From: Lachnospiraceae bacterium
Lineage (GTDB): Bacteria; Bacillota; Clostridia; Lachnospirales; Lachnospiraceae
Assembly: GCA_017542245.1 (NCBI GenBank)
Contig: JAFXXN010000140.1
Coordinates: 1-41,115 of the forward strand
Length of the DNA: 41,115 nucleotides
Reading direction: 5' to 3'
The position numbers and the translations under genes are program-made. The notes beneath the pieces are model-generated. The model made no database searches and was not told the DNA's origin. It saw only the letters and a list, made by a program, of their open reading frames with translations. This document shows positions 23,895 to 31,896 of this stretch, one piece after another (the first letter of the stretch is position 1; every line of letters starts with the position of its first letter).

Positions 23895-26248
23895 AGATCA
23901 GTGTTATAATACCCCATTTTCGCGGGGAGAACTATTTGAAGGATTGTCTGGAAAGTCTGAAAATCCAGGAATATCCGGAGATAGAAGTTTTGATAGTTAA
24001 GGACGGATGTTCCGAAAACATTGAAGCAATCGTAGAAGAATATAAAGAACTGGGCATAACCGTATTAGATACCGGAGCTAAAGCAGGTTCACCCAAAGGG
24101 GTTGCCGTTGCCAGAAACATCGGGATTAAAAAAGCTACGGGGGATTTCCTGTTTTTCCTTGACAGTGACGACTATATTTCTGAGGGAGCTCTTGACGCAT
24201 TGATTGCCAAGGCTGAAGAAAATCCGGGAATGATGGTCCGCCTTTTAAAGAAAAAGACATGGTTTAAGAGGGAGAGCCAGCTTCAGAAAGAAGAAGAAAG
24301 AAGAATACGTAAAGAACTGGCCGCTCAGGCAGCTTTAGAGGAAGCTGCGGCCGAGGATGCCGAAGAAGCAGATGACGAATTCGGCGAAGAGGCGCTGGAT
24401 CTTACCGAGGCAGATGAAAGTGAAGAATTTTTAGATGAACTGGGTGATGAAGAGTTCGTTCGGATTCGCTATTGGTATGGCTCTGCGACTGCCCTCGGAA
24501 TTCTTATACCTAAAGATATTATAGATAAAGGGTTTAACGAAGATTACAGGTATTACTGTGACCTTCCGTTTATGACGGGACTCTGCACAAAGACTTTTAT
24601 TGTTAACCGCAGAAAGAATATGGTTACCGAAAAGAGAGTCAGATATTATAAAAGAAGTCATAACGATTCTGTAAGAACGCCTTCTCTGCTTCAGGAAGAG
24701 GTTGAAGGAAAGAAAGAAGAATTTATAAGAAGTTTGGAAGAATCTTGGAAAAAAGCCGAGGCAGACGGGCAGATGAATGAGGAGGGCAAGAATGTAAATC
24801 TTGCATATCTTGAGAATTATCTGCTTTCATATATATTGCGGAAAATGACCAAGGGCAAGCATCCCCAGGCGCTTAAATGGACGGATGAGGAGCTGGCCAG
24901 ATTTGTGCCGTTCCTTGAAAAGATTCCTAAGTACAAATATAAGAGAAAAAGATACCGTTTCTGGAAGAAAAAGATATTAAAGAAACTTTTAAAAGGGAAT
25001 GTAGCCGGCGCAAAGAAGACAGCAAATTTTTATTCCATGCTTCGAAAGAAAAGAGGGCTTTTCGGAACTCCGATGCAATGGAAATGGAATATCTATAAAA
25101 GAATTTTCAGGAAAAAGCCTGTCAAAAACAATCTTATTCTTTTTGAAAGCTTTCTCGGAAGAAGCTATGGTGACAGCTGCAGGTATATTTATGAATATAT
25201 GCTTAAGCTGAGGGATGAGGGAAGGCTCGATAAAGGTGGAATAATAGGTGAAAATCCCGAGTTTGTATGGTGTATAGACAATAAGGGAGCCAAGATTCCC
25301 GGAAAACATAAAGAGGTTAAACAGTTCTCTTTGAGATATTTTTACTATGTGGCAAGATGTTCGGTATGGATAAACAATATGCGTCAGCCGGCATGGTATG
25401 AGAAGAGACCCGGTGTGACATTCCTTGAATGCTGGCACGGAACACCGCTTAAGAGACTTGTATTTGATATGGAGGATGTTCATTCTTTCAGTCCCAAATA
25501 TAAGATGACAGTTTATAAACAATCGAGAAATTGGGATTATCTGCTTTCGGATAACCGATTTTCAACTGAATGCTTTAAGTCCGCATTCCTTTATCCGGAG
25601 GAAAAGATCCTTGAACTGGGATATCCCAGAAACGATCTTCTCTATGGTGACGATCGTGATGAAAGAGCAAAGAAGATAAAGGAAAAGCTGGGTATTCCGG
25701 AAGATAAAAAGATAGTACTCTATGCACCTACATGGAGAGACGATGACTATTACGGTCCGGCTCAGTATAAATTTGATCTTCCTCTTGATCTTGAAATGAT
25801 GAGGAAGCTGAAAAGTCAGTATTTCTTTGTACTGAGAACCCATTATTTTATAGCAGACCATTTGAATATCCCGGAAGAGGATAAGGATTTTGTAATGGAT
25901 CTCAGCAGATACAATGATATCGGAGAACTGTATCTGATATCAGATATCCTGATCACGGATTATTCATCGGTATTCTTTGATTTTGCCAATTTAAGAAGGC
26001 CCATCCTTTTCTTTGTTTATGATTTTGAGAAATATGCAGGGGTACTCAGAGGATTTTATTTTGATATGACTACGGGATGTCCCGGACCTTTGCTTAAGAC
26101 AAACGAAGAGATTCTTGATGCACTTGAAAATATAGATGTCGTTGAAAGGGAATATGCCGACAAATATAAGGAATTCTGCGATAAGTTCTGCTATCTTGAT
26201 GATGGACATGCATCGGAGAGAATAGTAAAGAAGGTATTCGGAGTTTAA
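23891..26248 (+). CDS. GT2 glycosyltransferase fused to CDP-glycerol glycerophosphotransferase (TagF-like)
   Basis: 785 residues. Residues 1-260 form a family 2 glycosyltransferase (ISVIIPHFRGENYLKDCLES, FLDSDDYIS). It is interrupted at about 135-190 by a strongly acidic insert (EEAAAEDAEEADDEFGEE). A basic linker follows (about 330-400). Residues 410-785 form a TagF/TarF-type polymerase domain: FLECWHGTPLKRL, LGYPRNDLL, VLYAPTWRDD and ILITDYSSVFFDFANL, which hold the catalytic His and donor-binding residues. Such enzymes add glycerol-phosphate from CDP-glycerol to build poly(glycerol-phosphate) chains. One protein may thus both glycosylate and polymerise. The start overlaps the ATPase stop. 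Confidence 0.85.
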   Translation: MKISVIIPHFRGENYLKDCLESLKIQEYPEIEVLIVKDGCSENIEAIVEEYKELGITVLDTGAKAGSPKGVAVARNIGIKKATGDFLFFLDSDDYISEGALDALIAKAEENPGMMVRLLKKKTWFKRESQLQKEEERRIRKELAAQAALEEAAAEDAEEADDEFGEEALDLTEADESEEFLDELGDEEFVRIRYWYGSATALGILIPKDIIDKGFNEDYRYYCDLPFMTGLCTKTFIVNRRKNMVTEKRVRYYKRSHNDSVRTPSLLQEEVEGKKEEFIRSLEESWKKAEADGQMNEEGKNVNLAYLENYLLSYILRKMTKGKHPQALKWTDEELARFVPFLEKIPKYKYKRKRYRFWKKKILKKLLKGNVAGAKKTANFYSMLRKKRGLFGTPMQWKWNIYKRIFRKKPVKNNLILFESFLGRSYGDSCRYIYEYMLKLRDEGRLDKGGIIGENPEFVWCIDNKGAKIPGKHKEVKQFSLRYFYYVARCSVWINNMRQPAWYEKRPGVTFLECWHGTPLKRLVFDMEDVHSFSPKYKMTVYKQSRNWDYLLSDNRFSTECFKSAFLYPEEKILELGYPRNDLLYGDDRDERAKKIKEKLGIPEDKKIVLYAPTWRDDDYYGPAQYKFDLPLDLEMMRKLKSQYFFVLRTHYFIADHLNIPEEDKDFVMDLSRYNDIGELYLISDILITDYSSVFFDFANLRRPILFFVYDFEKYAGVLRGFYFDMTTGCPGPLLKTNEEILDALENIDVVEREYADKYKEFCDKFCYLDDGHASERIVKKVFGV

Positions 26249-26251
26249 AAT

Positions 26252-27475
26252 ATGAAGTCTTTTTTGAAAAAGATCCTTATTATCATATATCACTGCATGA
26301 CGAAATGCTTTCCTCTTAACAGGAGGAAGGCAGTGTTTATGAGCAACATGGGCAGAAACTGTTCCGGAAATCCTCGTGCCATATTTGAGGCGATGCAGAA
26401 AGATACGCGCTTTAAGAAAATAAGGAAAATATGGGCGTTTAACGGTGACTTTTTCAGATTAAAAAGAGAATACGGAGAGAGATTACTGCCTAAGGGATGT
26501 AAAATTGTCAGATACGGAGGATTAAGATATTACTTTCATATAGCAACTTCCGGAATCTGGGTTTTTGATACCCGTCAGGAACCCTATCTTGTAAAGCGTA
26601 AGGGAGCATTTTATCTGATGACATGGCATGGTACACCGTTAAAGAAGCTGGGGCTTGATATGTGTACCCTGAATATGGCCGGAGAAAAAATCGATTTAAA
26701 GACATATACCGATTCGTTTGTTAAAGAGTCTGCAAAATGGGACTGTCTGCTGGCTCAGAATGATTTCAGTGCATCTGTTTTTCCGAGATGCTTTGGATAT
26801 AAGGGAAAAGTTTTAACATCGGGATACCCAAGAAATGACAGACTGGCCCGGGCAGGGAATATAGGTGAAGGAGAAGAAATTTTAAAAGCAAAAAAGAAAA
26901 AGAAAATCCTTCTGTATGCTCCTACATGGCGGGATGATGAATATCTTGGAAACGGATTTTACAAATGTCCTTCAAGACCTGATTTTTTAAAGCTTGAAAA
27001 GGAACTTAAGGATAAATACAGGATAATCGTAAAACTTCATTATCTTGTTAAATTAAGGCCGGGAGATATTCCGCAATCATGTATTGACAGCGGGTTTGTA
27101 AAGGTATACGGCAATGATATTGATATTACTTCTCTTTATTTAAAGGCAGATGCTCTCATAGGGGATTATACTTCAGCCGTGTTTGATTATTCTGTGCTTA
27201 GAAGACCTATGTTCTTTTTCTGTTACGATCTTGAAAATTATCGGGATAAATTAAGGGGATTTTATCTTGATTTTGAAAAGATAGCTCCCGGACCTGTTTC
27301 ACGGAATGAATATGAACTGATACATGATATAAAGAAAACTTTTGAGAACAGTAACGATGGAGACCAAAAGGATTATCGTGAAAAATTAAAGTGCTTTATC
27401 GAGACATTTAATAAATATGATGACGGTCATGCATCCGAAAGGGTACTGGAGGAAATTTATAAGGCAATAAACTGA
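26252..27475 (+). CDS. CDP-glycerol glycerophosphotransferase family protein
   Basis: 407 residues with the same polymerase signatures as the C-terminal half of the previous protein: TWHGTPLKKLG, SGYPRNDRLA, ILLYAPTWRDDEYL and LIGDYTSAVFDYSVLRRP. It probably transfers glycerol- or ribitol-phosphate units to the growing wall polymer, for instance as a primase (TagB-like) or a second polymerase. The N-terminal 20 residues are hydrophobic and basic, fitting membrane-surface attachment. It starts 3 nt after the previous stop. Confidence 0.85.
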   Translation: MKSFLKKILIIIYHCMTKCFPLNRRKAVFMSNMGRNCSGNPRAIFEAMQKDTRFKKIRKIWAFNGDFFRLKREYGERLLPKGCKIVRYGGLRYYFHIATSGIWVFDTRQEPYLVKRKGAFYLMTWHGTPLKKLGLDMCTLNMAGEKIDLKTYTDSFVKESAKWDCLLAQNDFSASVFPRCFGYKGKVLTSGYPRNDRLARAGNIGEGEEILKAKKKKKILLYAPTWRDDEYLGNGFYKCPSRPDFLKLEKELKDKYRIIVKLHYLVKLRPGDIPQSCIDSGFVKVYGNDIDITSLYLKADALIGDYTSAVFDYSVLRRPMFFFCYDLENYRDKLRGFYLDFEKIAPGPVSRNEYELIHDIKKTFENSNDGDQKDYREKLKCFIETFNKYDDGHASERVLEEIYKAIN

Positions 27476-27503
27476 GCATTCCCATAAAAATCGACGGAAT
27501 GCT
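27475..27503 (+). promoter_or_regulatory. Intercistronic hairpin
   Basis: AGCATTCC (27475-27482) and GGAATGCT (27496-27503) form a perfect 8-bp stem, overlapping the preceding stop codon. There is no T-run after it, so it is more likely an RNA processing or stability element than a terminator. Confidence 0.4.
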
Positions 27504-27523
27504 GCCTTTGGAAAGGAGCCTTG

Positions 27524-28726
27524 ATGAGCAGAAAAGAAGCAGTGATAAGGGAGACCAAGAGGCGTACCTTAAGCCTTTTACATAATGCAGGGTACAGAAC
27601 CGGAAGTTATCGTCTGAAAGCTATTCTCGATAACTATGATCCTTTAGCTTGTACTCAGATCAGACCTGAGAAGATTAAAACCGTCACGTTTCTGATAACC
27701 CGCATGGTAAGGTTTCACGGGGGGCAGACTTCAATACTTCATCTTGGAACCGAGCTTGAGAAACTGGGGATAAGGGTATGCTATCTTTCCTGCAAGGAAC
27801 AATCCTCAGAAGAAATGGAGTTCTGTGCGGGGGCAAACCTTCCCGATTACAGGGGACGGGTATATCTGTTAAACAGGTATATGGCTGCGATCCAAAGGGG
27901 AAAGATCAAAACTCCCGATGTAGTGGTTGCTTCATCATGGGATACGGTTTTTTTTGCAAAGAGATTTACGGGATCTTATAAAGCTTATTTTGTTCAGGAT
28001 TACGAACCGTACTTCTATCCTTTCGGAGAGGAGTATCTGATGTGCAGAAATACTTACCTTCAGGGACTTCATATGATAAGTCTCGGATCATGGAACAGGG
28101 AAATGATAGAGAAGGAATCCGGAGAGGTAAAAATAGATACGGTATCATTCCCGTATGACAGTCTGGGATATACACATTTTGAAAGGGATTATGAAAGTTA
28201 CCCCGAAAAGAAAAAGATAACAATTGCAGTATACCTTAAGTTTTACGGAAAAAGGCTGCCCAATCTTATTCCTTATATGCTTGTAAATACGAGGGAGAAG
28301 CTTAAAAGCAGAGGAATAGAACTTGAAGTGCTTTATTTCGGAGAGGCCAAGACCTTTAGCCCTAAGGGAGGAAAAAATTTAGGGCAGCTTAACAGGGATG
28401 AAATGGCTGCGCTGTATAAAAGGGCAGATTTCGGTATGGTGGCATCTATGAGCAATATTTCGCTTGTCCCTTATGAAATGCATGCGGCAGGGCTTCCGGT
28501 CATAGAATTTAAAGACGGAAGTTACCCGTATTTCTTTGGACTTGAAACCGCGCTGCTTACGGGTATAGGGGAAAAAGATATTTCGGATCTGCTTATTTCC
28601 GCAATAAAAAACCCGTACAGACTTAAATGTATGGATGAAAATGCCGGAAATGTTTTAAAAGATTTATCCTGGGAGAGGACAGGAAAAGAGTTTCTGGAGA
28701 TTCTTAAACAGACAGTATCTGAGTAG
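27524..28726 (+). CDS. Glycosyltransferase, WsaF-like (GT4 family)
   Basis: 400 residues from ATG 27524 (AAAGGAG upstream; the TTG just before is less likely). GT-B fold features: N-terminal TFLITRMVRFHGGQTSILHL with the Gly-rich acceptor loop, VVVASSWDTVFFAKRF, YFVQDYEPYFYPFGEEYL, and a C-terminal nucleotide-sugar region ADFGMVASMSNISLVPYEMHAAGLPVIEF. The QDYEPYF segment is characteristic of rhamnosyltransferases such as WsaF. The sugar donor is uncertain. It probably decorates the polymer made by the flanking TagF-like enzymes. Confidence 0.75.
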   Translation: MSRKEAVIRETKRRTLSLLHNAGYRTGSYRLKAILDNYDPLACTQIRPEKIKTVTFLITRMVRFHGGQTSILHLGTELEKLGIRVCYLSCKEQSSEEMEFCAGANLPDYRGRVYLLNRYMAAIQRGKIKTPDVVVASSWDTVFFAKRFTGSYKAYFVQDYEPYFYPFGEEYLMCRNTYLQGLHMISLGSWNREMIEKESGEVKIDTVSFPYDSLGYTHFERDYESYPEKKKITIAVYLKFYGKRLPNLIPYMLVNTREKLKSRGIELEVLYFGEAKTFSPKGGKNLGQLNRDEMAALYKRADFGMVASMSNISLVPYEMHAAGLPVIEFKDGSYPYFFGLETALLTGIGEKDISDLLISAIKNPYRLKCMDENAGNVLKDLSWERTGKEFLEILKQTVSE

Positions 28727-28777
28727 TATTATGAGGAGATATTCGGCAGGGTTTGGCTGCTGAGTAAGGAGGAGAAC

Positions 28778-30127
28778 TTGGATATACGAAGTGATGTGAA
28801 AAAAATCGCACCTGAAGGTGCCATAATAAAATACAGAACGCTAAGGGAAAATGTAATAGAAAAAGAATTTAAGTTTTTCAATATGTTCAAAGTTGAGAAG
28901 GATAAGGTTGTTTTCAGCAATGTCTGGGGCTATGGGGATAATCCCAGATGGATTGCCGAAAGTTATGTACGCCTTCTTAAGAGGACTACAAATTATCCGA
29001 ATTCGGTAATAGCCGAAAAGGTAATTTTTATTACCAGCAAACCGCCGTTAAAAGAAGAATTAAATGAAGAAGCCCAGTGCATTACTTTTTTGAAGACTAA
29101 CTCAAAGTCGGCCATTTATGCTCTCGCGACTGCCGGAGTATGGGTGGACTGTAACCGTAAAGAGAGCTATATACAGAAAAAACGTAATCAGATATATATT
29201 CAGACCTGGCATGGAGGACTGCCGTTAAAGAGACTGGAACTTGACTGCAGGGATTATCTTCCCCAGGATTATATCCGAAATGCACTCCGCGATACTCAGA
29301 TGACGGATATTTATATCTCTAACAGTGAGTGGTGTAACGAGTTGTACAGACGTGCATTCGGATTTAAAAAGAAGATATTCTGTTTTGGCTCAGCCAGAAT
29401 GGATCCGCTTATAAGACCTGTAAGATTCAGCGCGGGCGCCATGAGGGAGAAGCTCCTGTCAAGGCTTCCGGACTCTGTTTACAGAAGACTTCTTAATGAA
29501 GCATATATCAAAGCTTATAAGATGAAGGAGACTGCTTCGGAGTTTGATGAGAAAAAGGATCATTTAAGGATAAATATAGCGGTATATGCGCCTACGTACA
29601 GAGATGCGGTATCGGAAACCCAGGAACGCGGAAATGAAATAGGCGGAAGCATAATCAATGCTTTAGAGACAAGATTCGGCGGAAAGTTTGTAGTGGTCAC
29701 CAGATTCCATCCGCTTGCAATGTCAAGGGTAAACCACATAAACAGTGCGTATCTTACATTTGATGAAAAGGAAAGAATAATTGACGGAAATGAGTTCAGC
29801 GACCTTTATTCCATTATGGCGGCAGCAGATGTACTTATAACCGATTATTCAAATTGTATGTTTGAGATGTCCTATGTTGGCAAACCTGTTTTTCTGTATG
29901 CTACGGATGTTGAAAAATACGAAGATACAAGGGGAATGTATTTTGAGTATGACACGCTGCCTTTCCCTATTGCAAGGACTGAGAAAGAGCTTTACGAAAA
30001 TATTCTGACTTATGACCGCGAAGGTTACAGGCAGCAGCAGGAAGAATTTTTTGAGAACATCGGGGTGGTAGAAAACGGCAGGGCAGCTGATAAAGTGGCA
30101 AAACTTATTAGGAGACTGGTAGACTAA
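28778..30127 (+). CDS. CDP-glycerol glycerophosphotransferase family protein
   Basis: 449 residues, TTG start set by AAGGAGGAG directly upstream. Family motifs are QTWHGGLPLKRLELD, FGSARMDPLIRP (in place of GYPRND), VYAPTYRDAV and VLITDYSNCMFEMSYVGKPVF. It is more diverged than the two relatives upstream, so acceptor or donor specificity probably differs. It is the last plus-strand gene of the wall-polymer run, and its TAA overlaps the stop codon of the opposite-strand SDR gene. Confidence 0.82.
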   Translation: MDIRSDVKKIAPEGAIIKYRTLRENVIEKEFKFFNMFKVEKDKVVFSNVWGYGDNPRWIAESYVRLLKRTTNYPNSVIAEKVIFITSKPPLKEELNEEAQCITFLKTNSKSAIYALATAGVWVDCNRKESYIQKKRNQIYIQTWHGGLPLKRLELDCRDYLPQDYIRNALRDTQMTDIYISNSEWCNELYRRAFGFKKKIFCFGSARMDPLIRPVRFSAGAMREKLLSRLPDSVYRRLLNEAYIKAYKMKETASEFDEKKDHLRINIAVYAPTYRDAVSETQERGNEIGGSIINALETRFGGKFVVVTRFHPLAMSRVNHINSAYLTFDEKERIIDGNEFSDLYSIMAAADVLITDYSNCMFEMSYVGKPVFLYATDVEKYEDTRGMYFEYDTLPFPIARTEKELYENILTYDREGYRQQQEEFFENIGVVENGRAADKVAKLIRRLVD

Positions 30128-30852
30128 ATCCAGCCTCCGTCAGCAGTTATGATCTGTCCTGTAAGATATACCGGCATCTTTGCCATATAAAAGATGATTT
30201 CGGCAATTTCTTTTGGGGTTGCCAGACGACCTAAAGGGATCTGTTCCGCAAGCTCTTTTAATTCTTCTTCGGAATAGATATCAAGCATATCGGTCTTTAC
30301 ACATCCGCAGGCTACGGCATTTACTGAAATACCTGAAGGGGCAAGTTCTTTAGCGGATGCCCGGGTATATGCATTTATTCCGCCTTTAGAGGCGGAATAG
30401 GCAGTTTCACAGGAAGCTCCGGCACTTCCCCAGACAGAGGAAATATTTATAATCCGGCCTTCATGATTTTTCAGCATGTGCGGGATGACCGATCTTGTGG
30501 TGTAGTGTACGGAAGAAAGATTTGTATTTATTATCTTCTGCCATGTATCGTTATCCGTGTCCTGTATTAATCCGACGAAGGAGATACCGGCATTGTTGAC
30601 AAGCACATCAACATGACCGAAGTTTTTTATACAGGCCGCCACCAGAGCGTCTGCAAAGTCCGGTTTGGAAATATCTCCGCAAACTGCATGACATTTTATG
30701 CCAGATAAGCTGCTGCATTGTTCGGCAGCTTCTTTTAAGGCAGGGCTGTCATGAAGAGCATTCAGTATAACGCCATAGCCGTTTTCGGCAAATTTTCGGG
30801 CAGCTGCAACTCCTATACCGCGCGCTGCTCCGGTGATGATGACTGTATTCAT
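30124..30852 (-). CDS. Short-chain dehydrogenase/reductase (FabG-like)
   Basis: 242 residues. NAD(P)-binding motif TGAARGIG near the N-terminus, NNAG at about 87-90, the catalytic Ser in ISSVWG and Tyr-x-x-x-Lys in AYSASKGG, and the C-terminal TGQIITADGGW: a classical SDR closest to 3-oxoacyl-ACP reductase FabG. A lone FabG-like gene away from other fatty-acid genes may have another substrate. Its promoter lies at 30917-30946, and it converges with the glycerophosphotransferase gene with overlapping stop codons. Confidence 0.85.
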   Translation of the reverse strand: MNTVIITGAARGIGVAAARKFAENGYGVILNALHDSPALKEAAEQCSSLSGIKCHAVCGDISKPDFADALVAACIKNFGHVDVLVNNAGISFVGLIQDTDNDTWQKIINTNLSSVHYTTRSVIPHMLKNHEGRIINISSVWGSAGASCETAYSASKGGINAYTRASAKELAPSGISVNAVACGCVKTDMLDIYSEEELKELAEQIPLGRLATPKEIAEIIFYMAKMPVYLTGQIITADGGWI

Positions 30853-30916
30853 ATGGAATCCCCTGTGCTGATAAATGATATGGATAAGAGGCTAAAAGCC
30901 TTCTGACCTTAACATC

Positions 30917-30946
30917 ATTATATGTTTTACAAAGAGGATATGTCAA
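30917..30946 (-). promoter_or_regulatory. Promoter of the SDR gene
   Basis: On the minus strand, perfect TTGACA (30941-30946), 18-nt spacer, perfect TATAAT (30917-30922). The leader is about 60 nt. Confidence 0.75.
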
Positions 30947-30995
30947 CTGTTATTCTTAAAAGTACTGTTTGGCAGGGAAAGGAGCGGCCGTACAG

Positions 30996-31790
30996 GTGAA
31001 GAAAAAGGACATCATATTTGTATCGACAGCGGTTGTTCTCTGTTTGGCTGCCGCAGTCGGAGGATATAAAGGTTCAAGATATATTGCCGACAGTATAACC
31101 GTTAAAGCCGAGCAAAATGCGGAAAAGGCAGGACTGTTTAAACCCAGGATACTTATCGAGATTGAAAGCCGGGAGACGGAAAAAAATACAGTTAACGGGG
31201 ACGGTTCACAGGGACCGGAAGAAAAGATTACGGTTATCAGGAACAGCAGGCCTTTAAGCATAATCTACGTAACTGATTTTGAAACGGGAAAGATAGAAAA
31301 GATAGCTCTTGAAATATTTGACACTATAAATATGTCTGCTGAATATATCTTTTTTGATACGGATATCTCCTATACCATGACGGCTTCATTGTACCGAAGC
31401 CTGGCAAACGGAAATGTACTGCTTCCGCAAACTATCCGGCTTAAGGAGCTATACGGATATTACGGAGCAGATGCTGCATTTGATGCGGGAAGAAGGATTG
31501 TCAGTGAACTTATAGGGAGAGAAGTTGACCATTATATATCTTTGTCAAAAGAAGATGTACCCGAAGATTTTATGATGGAAAGGGTTACGGTGTTGGGTAT
31601 GATAGAGCTGCACAGCGCCGGTGAGACCAGACTTACGGATATATCCGAAGAGGAAGAAGCGATGCTTCGGGATTACGGAGAAAAGTTCAGGGAGTCCGAT
31701 ATAAAATCAGGACAGGCTCCTGTTATAAGAAGAAATGAGAGCTGTTTTATAGATGTTGCGGGATTATGGGAAATCCTGCAGGAGAAATAA
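30996..31790 (+). CDS. Divergent LytR-CpsA-Psr-like membrane protein
   Basis: 264 residues from GTG 30996 (AAAGGAG 11 nt upstream; a TTG at 30969 is possible). One N-terminal membrane helix (about 5-25) puts the rest outside. The central part resembles an LCP phosphotransferase: IIYVTDFETGKIEKIAL..., then IRLKELYGYYGADAAFDAGRRIVSELIGREVDHYISL, where LCP proteins have a kinship segment ending in idHYv. The usual catalytic segment SIPRDT appears here only as EIFDT, lacking the Arg. LCP enzymes attach wall polymers to peptidoglycan, which would fit the neighbouring teichoic-acid genes; this copy may be inactive or regulatory. The assignment is tentative. Confidence 0.5.
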   Translation: MKKKDIIFVSTAVVLCLAAAVGGYKGSRYIADSITVKAEQNAEKAGLFKPRILIEIESRETEKNTVNGDGSQGPEEKITVIRNSRPLSIIYVTDFETGKIEKIALEIFDTINMSAEYIFFDTDISYTMTASLYRSLANGNVLLPQTIRLKELYGYYGADAAFDAGRRIVSELIGREVDHYISLSKEDVPEDFMMERVTVLGMIELHSAGETRLTDISEEEEAMLRDYGEKFRESDIKSGQAPVIRRNESCFIDVAGLWEILQEK

Positions 31791-31821
31791 AGAAAATAAT
31801 GGGACGGAAAATTTTCGTGCC

Positions 31822-31850
31822 TTTACAAATGAGAAATAATATTGTATAAT
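31822..31850 (+). promoter_or_regulatory. Promoter of metG
   Basis: TTTACA (31822-31827), 17-nt spacer, perfect TATAAT (31845-31850); about 40-nt leader with AAGGAGG before the start codon. Confidence 0.75.
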
Positions 31851-31896
31851 TCCACAAAGTTTGTTTATCAAATTGATAGTTTAAGGAGGAACCATT

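Noticed and set aside
27475-27503. Terminator inside the wall-polymer run
   Set aside because: The hairpin is not followed by a T-run, and the next gene starts 20 nt later with a strong ribosome site.
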